The position numbers were made by a program, and so were the translations under genes. From the NCBI GenBank assembly GCA_031276865.1, contig JAISMF010000020.1, positions 1 through 64,000 on the forward strand: a DNA stretch of 64,000 nucleotides. Reading direction: 5' to 3'. Each line of letters begins with the position of its first letter. The first letter of the stretch is position 1. This document shows, piece by piece, positions 46,721 to 55,023 of the stretch. Source of the stretch: Deltaproteobacteria bacterium (GTDB taxonomy: Bacteria > Desulfobacterota > Desulfarculia > Adiutricales > Adiutricaceae). The notes below the pieces were generated by a model. The model had not been told where the DNA came from and made no database searches. It saw only the letters and a program-made list of their open reading frames with translations.

Positions 46721-47500
46721 ATGCCCAGAAAAACGGCGGAAGGATACGACGGACCCCCCTCCGGGGCTTGGCTTTTGACCTTTTCCGACATGGTGACCCT
46801 CCTTTTAACCTTCTTCGTCCTGATTATCGCCATCACCACCGTGGATCCCAAGAGCCTCGCGGACGAGGGGGACGAGGCCATTGACGAGCGGGTTTTAATC
46901 GAGATCTACGGCAACGGGCTTTTGAGCTTCTCCAACCCCAACCTCATGAAACCCGTGACGGAGCTCTTCGAGCACATGGAGGAGCTGCCCCCCGGGGCGG
47001 TTCTAAACCAAGAGGAGATAAAAAACGCGATCTTCCAGCTGTCTCCGGACCCTTCGGTTCCGGGCTCCTTTCAGGAGCAGGAGCGGGAGGTGAGGGACTC
47101 GGTGTCCGTCTTCAAAGACGAGCGGGGCATGGTGCTTCGCTGGGACGAGGCGTTGCTCTTTCCCGAGGGCTCGGCCCTCCTAAGGGAGGACAACCTGGTC
47201 CTTTTGGGGAGGCTCGCGGAGTTTTTAAGCCGCCTGTCCCTTCCTGTGAGCGTGGAGAGCCACACGAATCCGCTCTCCGAACTCGAGGGGGGGATCGGAC
47301 CCTACTCCTACGAGCTCTCCAAGGAGCGCTCCCGGGTGGTGATGGATTATTTAACGGGGCTGGGTTTGAAGCAGTCCCGCTTCAGGCTGGGGGCCTTCGG
47401 CGGCTCCAGGCCGCTTTCCCTGGATCCCTCCGGCTCCAGGGTCAACAGCCGCCTGGAGATAGTGCTCTACAAGGCTCACCAGAGCTCCTGGAAAGGATGA
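46721..47500 (+). CDS. motB: Flagellar stator protein MotB
   Basis: 259 residues. The membrane helix WLLTFSDMVTLLLTFFVLI keeps the ion-binding Asp (Asp23). The periplasmic OmpA-like domain is diverged: GHTD has become SHTN and the usual NRR end reads NSRLEI, so peptidoglycan binding may be weak. This is the mirror image of the preceding paralogue, which has the better OmpA domain but no Asp. It follows that gene by 96 bases in the same operon. Confidence 0.88.
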   Translation: MPRKTAEGYDGPPSGAWLLTFSDMVTLLLTFFVLIIAITTVDPKSLADEGDEAIDERVLIEIYGNGLLSFSNPNLMKPVTELFEHMEELPPGAVLNQEEIKNAIFQLSPDPSVPGSFQEQEREVRDSVSVFKDERGMVLRWDEALLFPEGSALLREDNLVLLGRLAEFLSRLSLPVSVESHTNPLSELEGGIGPYSYELSKERSRVVMDYLTGLGLKQSRFRLGAFGGSRPLSLDPSGSRVNSRLEIVLYKAHQSSWKG

Positions 47501-47507
47501 CAAGACT

Positions 47508-48209
47508 ATGGCCAACGCCGACAAGACGCCAAAAAAACAGGCTCAGCAGCCGCAGGAGGATCCCCGGGCCCAAGCGCCTCCTTCCGGAGCCCAGGCCCCT
47601 CCTCCCGGTAAAAGCGGAAAACTCGTCCTCATCGTCCTGGTCCTGGGGGCCATGGTGGTGGGAGGGGCCGGGGCCTTCATGGTCCTGAAGTTCATGGGAG
47701 GCGGCGGAGACAAGACCCAGAGCGCGGAAGAGGCGCCGCCTCCGGAAACGGACGCGGCGGCGCACTCCGCCGCCCCGCCGGCGCCTACGGAGGATGAGGA
47801 GCCCATCACGGCCCCCTCCAAGAGCGGACGCTCGGGCGGTGGCGCCGCGGCCGAGTCCGGACACGGCGCCGGAGGCGCCGGAGAAGGCCAGGGGGCGGAG
47901 GTGACGGGTCCGGTGACCGTCAAACTCGACCCCTTCACCACCAACTTGAACTCGTCGGGCGGCCGGGCCTTCATCAAGCTCACCATGAGTTTCGAGGTGG
48001 ACGGAAGCGCCGGGGCGGATCAATTGACGGCCAAGATGGACGACGTCCGGGACGCCATCATCACCCTTTTAATGAGCGTCTCGGCGGACGACATCTCCAC
48101 GCCGGACGGGATTTTGCGCCTTAAGACCCAGATCCAGTCCCGGGTGAACAACCTGCTTCCCGACTACAAGGTCAGGAAGGTGAACATCACGGACATCGCC
48201 ATCCAGTAG
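47508..48209 (+). CDS. fliL: Flagellar basal-body protein FliL
   Basis: 233 residues. One membrane helix (residues 38-62, KLVLIVLVLGAMVVGGAGAF) is followed by a 75-residue Ala/Pro/Gly/Glu linker and a FliL domain: VTVKLDPFTTNLNSSGGRAFIKLTMSFEVD, then DAIITLLMSVSADDIS and the ending VNITDIAIQ. FliL rings the stator and supports torque. It closes the motA operon just before a strong terminator. A second FliL-like protein lies at 61587. Confidence 0.88.
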   Translation: MANADKTPKKQAQQPQEDPRAQAPPSGAQAPPPGKSGKLVLIVLVLGAMVVGGAGAFMVLKFMGGGGDKTQSAEEAPPPETDAAAHSAAPPAPTEDEEPITAPSKSGRSGGGAAAESGHGAGGAGEGQGAEVTGPVTVKLDPFTTNLNSSGGRAFIKLTMSFEVDGSAGADQLTAKMDDVRDAIITLLMSVSADDISTPDGILRLKTQIQSRVNNLLPDYKVRKVNITDIAIQ

Positions 48210-48217
48210 CCCAAAAA

Positions 48218-48251
48218 AGCCCCTCCGGCCGGAGGCCGGAGGGGCTTCGAT
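48218..48251 (+). terminator. Terminator between fliL and fliM
   Basis: Perfect 13-base arms AGCCCCTCCGGCC and GGCCGGAGGGGCT with a three-base loop, followed by TCGATCTTTTT. It would end or attenuate the stator transcript. Confidence 0.8.
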
Positions 48252-48299
48252 CTTTTTCAGGAGGGCTTGACGGGCCGGCGGGGGCCTGACAAGGCCTAG

Positions 48300-48351
48300 A
48301 CGAGTCCAAACAAGTCCCAAACGAGTCTCGAGCAAGGCCCAAACAAGTCCC
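48300..48351. repeat. Degenerate 10-11 base tandem repeats before fliM
   Basis: Units of the type ACAAGTCCCAA/ACGAGTCTCG repeat about five times with small changes. They lie between the terminator and the fliM start. Confidence 0.5.
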
Positions 48352-48412
48352 GATCGGGCGCGGAAATCTTAAACGGCCAAAAAACAGGCCGAAAGAGAGA
48401 GAAGGCTCATAA

Positions 48413-49402
48413 ATGGCCAAGATACTCACCCAAGACGAGGTGGACGCCCTCCTCAAGGGCATGGGCGGCGGCGAGGTGGAGACCGAGACCAACGAGCCAG
48501 GAGACGAGACCGGGATAACCCGCTACGACCTCACCAACCAGGATAGGATAATCCGCGGGCGCATGCCCACCTTGGAGATCATAAACGACCGCTTCGCGAG
48601 GTTTTTTCGGCAGACCATGTCCACCTCGCTTAGGAAGGTCATCGACATTTCCGCCTTCTCCATCGACATGATAAAGTTCGGGGAGTTCATGCGGGCCCTT
48701 CCGGTTCCCACCAGCCTCCACATCTTCAAGCTGGAGCCCTTGAGGGGCCACGCCATCATGGTCATCGAGACCAAGCTGGTCTTCAACCTCATCGACAGCT
48801 TCTTCGGCGGATCGGGGCGGGGCTACATCAAGGTGGAGGGCCGGGACTTCACGCCCATCGAGTCCAGGCGCATAACCAACGTCATCAAGCTCGCCTTGTC
48901 CGATCTGGAGCGGGCCTGGAATCCGGTGCACCCTTTAAGTTTCAGCTACGTGCGGGGGGAGACCAACCCCCAGTTCGCCTCCGTCGTGGCCCCCACCGAG
49001 GTGGTTTTGGTGGTGAAGTTCGAGGTCGAATTGGAGCAGACGGTGGGGACGCTCATCATCTGCCTGCCCTACTCCACCATCGAGCCCATCCGCTCCAAAC
49101 TCTACGCCGGCTTTCAAAGCGATCAGCTGGAGGTGGACACCGCCTGGATCAACCGCTTCATCGAAAGGGTGAGGGAGGCGGAGGTGAATCTGGTGGTGGA
49201 GCTGGGGCGCTCCCAGATAACCACGGAGGAGCTCATGAACCTCTCGCCCGGGGACACGATAAAGCTCAACCACGACGTGCGGGAGCCTTTGGAGGTCAAA
49301 GTGGAGGGTGTGCCCAAGTTCAAGGTCTTCATCGGAAGCTCCAGAGGCCAAAAGGCGGTTAAGATCCACTCCGACATCACGCCCAAGCTCTGGGAGGACT
49401 AG
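48413..49402 (+). CDS. fliM: Flagellar motor switch protein FliM
   Basis: 329 residues. The N-terminal ILTQDEVDALLKG is the CheY-phosphate binding motif. The middle domain shows FFRQTMSTSLRKVIDISA and HAIMVIETKLVFNLIDSFFGGSG, including the GGxG segment that contacts FliG. The C-terminal 75 residues are the SpoA domain shared with FliN (VELGRSQITTEELMNLSPGD). It forms the C-ring that reverses rotation. It precedes fliN by 99 bases. Confidence 0.95.
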   Translation: MAKILTQDEVDALLKGMGGGEVETETNEPGDETGITRYDLTNQDRIIRGRMPTLEIINDRFARFFRQTMSTSLRKVIDISAFSIDMIKFGEFMRALPVPTSLHIFKLEPLRGHAIMVIETKLVFNLIDSFFGGSGRGYIKVEGRDFTPIESRRITNVIKLALSDLERAWNPVHPLSFSYVRGETNPQFASVVAPTEVVLVVKFEVELEQTVGTLIICLPYSTIEPIRSKLYAGFQSDQLEVDTAWINRFIERVREAEVNLVVELGRSQITTEELMNLSPGDTIKLNHDVREPLEVKVEGVPKFKVFIGSSRGQKAVKIHSDITPKLWED

Positions 49403-49501
49403 CTCCCCCTTTTCCGGAACCTTTCCGGAGGAGCGCCTTTTTTTGTTTTTCCGCCCGCGAACCCCATTTCCGGAACCTCTTAGAAGCCGAGGAGCCAGAG
49501 T

Positions 49502-49942
49502 ATGTCAGAAGAAAAACCCAACCTCACCCAGCACGATTTGGACAGGCTCATGAGCGACGATCCGGGCCTCGAGCAGGATTGGGGGGATCCGGGTCCCGCG
49601 GCCCTTCCGGCCGCGGGAGACGGCGCCTCCCGGGATCAGGCCTCGGCCTTCGGACCGCCGCCGCCGTCTCTGGAGGGCTCCTCCAAGCCGCTGGACTTCA
49701 TTTTGGACATCCCCCTCGAGGTCTCGGTGGAACTGGGCCGGGCGAAGATGATCATAAACGATCTTTTGCAGCTGGGACAGGGATCGGTTATCGAGCTCTC
49801 CAAACTGGCGGGCGAGCCTCTGGAGATCTTCGTGAACGGAAAGCTCGTGGCTAGGGGCGAGGTGGTGGTGGTAAACGAGAAGTTCGGCGTGAGGGTGACC
49901 GACATCGTCTCTCCTATGGAGAGGGTGAAGAGCCTGGCCTGA
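49502..49942 (+). CDS. fliN: Flagellar motor switch protein FliN
   Basis: 146 residues. Residues 60-146 are the SpoA domain: [60 protein letters not shown] and VTDI. The N-terminal [14 protein letters not shown] resembles the CheY-binding motif at the start of FliM, which classical FliN lacks; the linker between is Pro/Ala/Gly-rich. It sits in the C-ring with FliM and also receives export substrates. Confidence 0.93.
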   Translation: MSEEKPNLTQHDLDRLMSDDPGLEQDWGDPGPAALPAAGDGASRDQASAFGPPPPSLEGSSKPLDFILDIPLEVSVELGRAKMIINDLLQLGQGSVIELSKLAGEPLEIFVNGKLVARGEVVVVNEKFGVRVTDIVSPMERVKSLA

Positions 49943-50603
49943 GTTTTCGCCGCGCGTTTCACGCTCGGCCGGGGCCATCTTTTTAAGCGCCGCCCGGATC
50001 GCTTCCCGTTTTCCTCTTCCGAAAGTCGCCTCGCCCGGGATTTCCCGCCCTTCCGGATTCGCCGTGAAAGTTTTTTTCGCCGTTTCCGCGCGCGTTTCGC
50101 GTGAGGTTTTTCCGGAATTATAATTTTAATTTTTTTCCCCCCCCCCCTCGAATTTACGCGCCTTAGCCTTTTTGAATCCCCCCCAAGGCGACGCGGGTTG
50201 AAGCTTAAAAAGCGCCCGAGGAGGGAGCGTCCCCCCTTTTCACGTTCGCCCGCGCCGGCGGCGCTTGACGGTTCTTGAGGGCGAAAAAAGCCTTTCCGGC
50301 AGCGCGCGGGGCTTTAAAGGCTTCGAGGGGCCGAAGGTTTGAAAGGCTCAAGGTTTGAAAGGCTCAAGGCTTGAAAGGCTCAAGGCGGTGAAGGCTTTCA
50401 CGGCTTCGTCTTTCCGGACTAAGCGCGCGGATTCCGTATTTTCGGGAAGAAAACCTTTTTCGTTTCTCCCTGTCGTTTTCCAAGAGACGGGTGGCTTTTA
50501 TATTTTTTCCCAGCTTTAAAAGAGATTCCGGATCTGTTAAAAGAAGACGTTTCATCTTTTCGGAAACATTCCATTTTTATTTTTCAAAGGAGGCTTGAAA
50601 GTC
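49943..50603. other. 660-base spacer between fliN and fliO
   Basis: An unusually long gap inside a flagellar cluster. It contains a C-run near 50140 and the 16-base tandem repeats listed next. No supported ORF and no good terminator were seen. Confidence 0.45.
50336..50383. repeat. Three tandem 16-base repeats before fliO
   Basis: GGTTTGAAAGGCTCAA occurs twice without a gap, followed by GGCTTGAAAGGCTCAA and a decayed fourth unit starting GGCGGTGAAGGC. A slippage-prone tract about 220 bases before fliO. Confidence 0.8.
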
Positions 50604-51587
50604 ATGGGGGATGCCCGCGGAAGAGACGAAGGCGGAGCCGTCGTGGTTAAGGGAATGAAGTTTCTCCTCGTTTTTTCGGGCCTTCTTTTTCTTTTAAGCG
50701 CCCCCTTGGCCGCCGGCGGGGCCGGTTTTTTGGTCCTCACGGCGCAGGAGTCCCTCGCTCAAAGCGAGGGCGGCACTCTAAGCTCGGAGGATCTGGGATC
50801 GGACGCGTCTTCCGGCTTCACGCCGTCCGGAGCCCCCGGCGCCGAAAACGCCGACCGGGGCGCCGCCCTCGCCCGGCCGGGGGTGTCGGGAACGCCCGGC
50901 GCCGGAGTTTCGGCGCCTTCCGACTCCGTCCAGGCTCCCTTGGCTCCGGGTAGCGCCTCGCCGACGGTCAGCGCCTCCCCCTCGGCCGCCGCCGGTGGAG
51001 GCGGGGGCGCGTCTTCCGGGCGCTCCCTCATTCCGGGGGAGGGGGATTTCGGAACCTTCTCCTTTTACGTCAAGGCCTTAGGGGCCTTCATTCTGGTCAT
51101 AGCCTGTCTTTTAATCTTCCTCAAACTCTTAGGGAGGATGAACCGCGGACGCGTGGCGCGGGGCGGAATGGAGTTCACCCTCAAAGGCACCCTGAGCCTT
51201 GACTCCCGGCGCTACCTGGCGGCGGTGGAGGTGGACGGAAGGCTTTTAATTTTGGGAGTGGCGCCGGAGAGGATAAGCTCCCTCGCCCACTGGAATTTGG
51301 ATCCCCCCTCCGACGACGAGGGGGCCTTCGGCTCTTTGGGCCTGGAGGATACGAAGACGGATTTCAGCTTCGACGCCTCCCTTGGTAAAAGCCCCGCGAG
51401 CGACGTCCCCGCCAAATCGAGGGACGGCTTGAAGGAGCCGGCCTTCTACCGGGGAAAGACGGAGGAGGAGGAGAAGGCGGAGGAGGGCGTGATTTTGGAC
51501 CTGGACGAGCCCGATTACGGACGGGACGCCGATCTGCCGGAATTTTCCCCGGAGAAACCGGGAAAAAGCGGAAAAGGGCCTGAATGA
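50604..51587 (+). CDS. fliO: Flagellar export assembly protein FliO
   Basis: 327 residues from the ATG at 50604, which follows AAAGGAGG. A signal-like hydrophobic stretch (FLLVFSGLLFLLSAPLAA) is followed by a 110-residue Ala/Ser/Pro/Gly linker, a membrane helix (GAFILVIACLLIFLKLLG) and the FliO domain LKGTLSLDSRRYLAAVEVDGRLLILGVAP. A charged tail ends the protein. FliO helps FliP assemble. It is much longer than E. coli FliO (about 120 residues) because of linker and tail. It overlaps fliP by four bases. Confidence 0.85.
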   Translation: MGDARGRDEGGAVVVKGMKFLLVFSGLLFLLSAPLAAGGAGFLVLTAQESLAQSEGGTLSSEDLGSDASSGFTPSGAPGAENADRGAALARPGVSGTPGAGVSAPSDSVQAPLAPGSASPTVSASPSAAAGGGGGASSGRSLIPGEGDFGTFSFYVKALGAFILVIACLLIFLKLLGRMNRGRVARGGMEFTLKGTLSLDSRRYLAAVEVDGRLLILGVAPERISSLAHWNLDPPSDDEGAFGSLGLEDTKTDFSFDASLGKSPASDVPAKSRDGLKEPAFYRGKTEEEEKAEEGVILDLDEPDYGRDADLPEFSPEKPGKSGKGPE

Positions 51588-52417
51588 CTAGGATCCTTCG
51601 GCTGGGGGCCCGTTTAAAGAGGCCGGGCTTCATCCTGCCCATGCTGGCGCTTTTATCGCTTCTGGGGCTTTCCCAGGGGCTTTGGGCCCAGGGGGAGGGG
51701 AACATGGTTCCCATCCCCACGGTGAACATAAGCCTGGGGGGTTCGGACGATCCGGACCGTATCGCGACCGTGATAAACATCATGTTCATCCTCACGGTCC
51801 TGGCCTTGGCCCCCTCCATCCTCGTCATGATGACCTCCTTTGTGCGCATCGTGGTCATCTTCGGCTTCATGCGCCAGGCCATGGGCACCCAGCAGACGCC
51901 CCCCAACCAGGTGATAATAAGCCTCGCCCTCTTTCTGACCTTCTACATCATGCTCCCCGTCTGGCAGAATATCGAGGCCAACGCCTTCAAACCCTTTATG
52001 GCCAACGAGATAACCCAGAGGGAGGCCTTCGAGAGGGCGCTTCACCCCATAAGGGAGTTCATGTTCCTCCAGACCCGGGAGAAGGATCTGGCGCTCTTCA
52101 TGCGCATAGCCGGAGAGGACAAGCCCCTTAACAAAACGGAGGTGCCCACCACCAGCTTGATTCCGGCCTTCATCATCTCGGAATTGAAAACCGCCTTCAC
52201 CATCGGCTTCCTCCTTTACATGCCCTTTCTGGTGATAGACATGGTGGTGGCCTCGGTGCTGCTTTCCATGGGCATGATGATGCTTCCTCCGGTGATGATC
52301 TCCCTTCCCTTCAAGCTCATGCTCTTCGTCCTGGTGGACGGCTGGAATCTCCTCGTGGGATCCGTGGTGCGGAGCTTCGGGGACGTGAACGCGGTCTTAA
52401 ACATCCCGGGGGGCTAG
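51584..52417 (+). CDS. fliP: Flagellar export gate protein FliP
   Basis: 277 residues. A cleavable signal (LPMLALLSLLGLSQGLWAQ) and four membrane helices. Conserved stretches: LALAPSILVMMTSFVRIVVI, FMRQAMGTQQTPPNQVIISL, ALFLTFYIMLPVW, IPAFIISELKTAFTIGFL and the C-terminal MMMLPPVMISLPFKLMLFV. It forms the pore of the type III export gate with FliQ and FliR. Confidence 0.95.
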   Translation: MTRILRLGARLKRPGFILPMLALLSLLGLSQGLWAQGEGNMVPIPTVNISLGGSDDPDRIATVINIMFILTVLALAPSILVMMTSFVRIVVIFGFMRQAMGTQQTPPNQVIISLALFLTFYIMLPVWQNIEANAFKPFMANEITQREAFERALHPIREFMFLQTREKDLALFMRIAGEDKPLNKTEVPTTSLIPAFIISELKTAFTIGFLLYMPFLVIDMVVASVLLSMGMMMLPPVMISLPFKLMLFVLVDGWNLLVGSVVRSFGDVNAVLNIPGG

Positions 52418-53287
52418 CTTCGGCGGGGGGCCCCCGCCAAAAAAACGCGCCGTGAAATTTTTTGGCTTGGCCGACGCCTTGGGAAGGCCGGGAAACCCGG
52501 GCGTCCGGAAGAAGACTTCTTCCGGAAGGCGCCGGTTTTTCTTTTAAGCGTGTTCACCAAAACGTCCGGTTTTTTTAGCGTCCTTTCGGGTTTTAAGCGT
52601 CATATCGGTTTTAAGCGGCGGGGGGAAGCCTTGGAGGAGGGGGGAAACGCCGGAGCGCAAGAAGATCGAGGCGGAAGGCTCGCCTTGCGGACGAGAGCGA
52701 CGCTTTTCTAGCGGAAGAAGGCTTTACGGCGCCGTTTCGTCATTCTCTTTCGTCAAGCGCCCCGGCCCCGGCCGGGGTTTTCCGCTCTTTTCCGCGGTAG
52801 GCCGCGCGCTTTATTTAGATCTTTTTGTTTCTTAAATTTAATGACGATAAATATTTTTATTTAATATATATATTATTAACTGTAAATTTAGATAATTTAT
52901 AAATGCGGGGCGCCGCTTCCGCCCGCAGCGCCTTGAAATTCTTCGCGCGGGGCCCTTTGGCTCTCACGGCCGGGGTTTCCCCGGCTCTTTTCCTAAAAAC
53001 ACCCCGGGTTTTTCTTCGCCGCTTTTTTACTCCGCCGATTTTTTTTCCGCGCCGGACGCTTCGCGTTTTTTTTTCCAAGCGCGGCGGGATTACCCTGGGA
53101 AATCCGCCCCTTTCGGGGCCGGAGGGCGGAAATTTTTCCCGTGACGGCCCTTTAAAGGTAGAATAGGGAAAAAAGTGGCCCGAAAGATGAATACATGTTT
53201 TCGGGGCCGTCCCTTGACGGGATTTTTGTCTTCGATGCCCCGGGGATCTTTCGGGGCGGGGCTTTATGGATTCGCAGGAGGCGGGTT
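52418..53287. other. 870-base spacer between fliP and fliQ
   Basis: Breaks what is usually a tight fliPQR unit. AT-rich near 52840-52900. ORFs at 52857-53166 are basic and featureless. A terminator-like hairpin lies at its left end. Confidence 0.45.
52504..52545 (+). terminator. Possible terminator after fliP
   Basis: TCCGGAAGAAG and CTTCTTCCGGA are perfect 11-base arms one base apart. A TTTTTCTTTT run begins ten bases after. Confidence 0.5.
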
Positions 53288-53608
53288 ATGACGGTTGAAT
53301 TCATCATCGACTACGGCCGCCGGGCCATGGAACTCATCTTGATGCTCTCGCTTCCCATGCTGGTGGTGGGTCTGGTCATAGGGCTTTTGGTGAGCGTCTT
53401 TCAGGCCACCACCCAGATCCAGGAGATGACCTTGCAGTTCATCCCCAAGATCGTCTGCATCTCCCTGGTCATGGTCATAGCCGGCCCCTGGCTTTTGGAC
53501 GTATTGACCGAGTACACCCGAAACATCTTGGAGCGTTTCCCCGAGTGGGTGAGGACCACCGGAGGCCTCATAACCCAGGGCGTGGATCCCGCCAACATGA
53601 ACAGGTAG
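53288..53608 (+). CDS. fliQ: Flagellar export gate protein FliQ
   Basis: 106 residues with two membrane helices. Start at the ATG at 53288 after AGGAGG; the ORF track adds 31 unsupported codons. Conserved: MLSLPMLVVGLVIGLLVSVF, QATTQIQEMTLQFIPKI. It is about 15 residues longer than usual at the C-terminus. Component of the export pore. Confidence 0.93.
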   Translation: MTVEFIIDYGRRAMELILMLSLPMLVVGLVIGLLVSVFQATTQIQEMTLQFIPKIVCISLVMVIAGPWLLDVLTEYTRNILERFPEWVRTTGGLITQGVDPANMNR

Positions 53609-53612
53609 CTTT

Positions 53613-54410
53613 TTGGGCGCCCCCATCATAAACGCGGACGAGTTCGCCGCCTTCGTTTTGGTCCTTTTACGGATCTCCCTGGTGGTGGCCGTCGCTCCGG
53701 TTTTGGGGAGCGCCAACCTCGTAACCGAGGCCAAGGTGGCCCTTTCTTTGACCCTGGCCTTCGTGATCTCTCCTCTGGTGCGCTACGACGCCTCGCTTAT
53801 GCCCATGAACCTCTTCGGGTTCGCCCTGCTCGCCTTGGGCGAGATCTTCATGGGCCTGGTAATCGCCTTCATGGTGCGGCTGGTTTTGGAAACCGCCAAC
53901 TTGGCCGGCGAGTATCTGAGCTTTCAGATGAGCCTCACCATGGTGAACCTCATGGACCCCCAGAGCGGGGCCCAGGTGCCCGTGGTCTCCCGGCTGGTCT
54001 ACATCGTCTTCACCCTCCTCTTCCTCGTCGCCAACGGCCATCTCGTGATCATCAAGGCCCTGGCGGACTCCTTTCAGCTGGCGCCTCCGGGGTATTTCTA
54101 CCTCTGGGACGCCTCGATCTTCACCGAGATGATGCGCGCGGTCGCGCGCATGTACATCCTGGCCGTGAAAATAGCCGCCCCGGTGGTGGGCATGCTCTTC
54201 TGCTGCAAGGTCTCGTTCGGGATAGTGGCCAAGGCGGTGCCGCAGATGCAGGTGCTTTTCGTGGGCATGCCCCTCTACATCCTGGCCGGGCTCGCTCTTT
54301 TGGGCTTGTCCATGGATTTCTGGCCCCGCCTCATGGGGGCCGACCTCTTCTCCGCCCAGGAGGCCCTGAAAAGGTGCCTGGAATACTTTTCGCCCTTTCA
54401 AAGCCCCTAA
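53613..54410 (+). CDS. fliR: Flagellar export gate protein FliR
   Basis: 265 residues, six membrane helices. TTG start four bases after the fliQ stop; no ATG is available near the conserved start. Conserved: FVLVLLRISLVVAVAPVLGS, ALGEIFMGLVIAFMVRLVLE, AGEYLSFQMSLTMVNLMDPQ and FGIVAKAVPQMQVLFVGMPL. It completes the FliP5-Q4-R1 pore. Confidence 0.92.
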   Translation: MGAPIINADEFAAFVLVLLRISLVVAVAPVLGSANLVTEAKVALSLTLAFVISPLVRYDASLMPMNLFGFALLALGEIFMGLVIAFMVRLVLETANLAGEYLSFQMSLTMVNLMDPQSGAQVPVVSRLVYIVFTLLFLVANGHLVIIKALADSFQLAPPGYFYLWDASIFTEMMRAVARMYILAVKIAAPVVGMLFCCKVSFGIVAKAVPQMQVLFVGMPLYILAGLALLGLSMDFWPRLMGADLFSAQEALKRCLEYFSPFQSP

Positions 54411-54479
54411 AGAGCCGGAAGCCCTCCCCCGGATCCTTCGCCCCCGGGTTCCGGTTTAATTCGGGCTTAAGATAAGAAA

Positions 54480-54499
54480 TTACCATAAAATTATGGTAA
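54480..54499. promoter_or_regulatory. Perfect inverted repeat, possible operator
   Basis: TTACCATAA and TTATGGTAA flank a central AA, a perfect 20-base dyad in an AT-rich patch about 530 bases before flhB. No T-run of terminator quality follows, so a protein-binding site is the better guess. Confidence 0.35.
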
Positions 54500-54854
54500 A
54501 ATTTAGAGAAAAAGGAGAAAATAAGAAAAAGGTAAAGACATTTTAGAGAAATTATTGTACACTGCATCGGCCACCTTCGGGGAGCCTTTCCGGCGGAAGC
54601 CCGAAAGCGAGCCCGCGGGCTTCGGCTCCATGAAAGGCCGGCCTAAAGCCGGGCCCTAAGCCCCGGCGGAAAAGCTCCGGAAGACTCCTCGGGAGCGGGG
54701 CGGAAACGCCGCGCGCGACCGGAAGGCGAAGATTGGGGCGGTCGACATTTTTTCGCGGAGCCTTCTTCCGGCCTTCCCCCGCCCCCCGGGCTCGAAGCTT
54801 CGATTCTTTTCTTTCCATTCTTTTCAGCGCTTCAACGTTTCCCGAGCTTGTTTC

Positions 54855-54899
54855 CGCTTCATTCGCTTCAGCCGCTTCAAACGCTTCAAACGCTTCCGC
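54855..54899. repeat. Five tandem 9-base CGCTTCNNN units
   Basis: CGCTTCATT, CGCTTCAGC, CGCTTCAAA, CGCTTCAAA, CGCTTCCGC follow one another directly. Weaker copies lie upstream near 54829. Confidence 0.7.
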
Positions 54900-55023
54900 C
54901 GCCCGCGCGGACGCGAAAGCTTCCTTCGCTCGAATTGTTTTTTCCCGTTCGCCGCGGTCGATTTTCCGGCTTTTCTCCTTTCGGCGGCTATCTCGCCCCT
55001 TGTTTTTCAGATGGAAGTGAATT

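Larger units (their letters stand above)
54411..55023. other. 613-base spacer between fliR and flhB
   Basis: Contains the inverted repeat and the GCTTC repeats listed separately. The minus-strand ORF at 54552-55112 encodes Glu-Ala-Phe repeats from the tandem DNA and is not called. Confidence 0.45.

Noticed and set aside
50336-50383. CRISPR-like array
   Set aside because: The 16-base units are directly adjacent with no spacers, and there are no cas genes. It is a simple tandem repeat.
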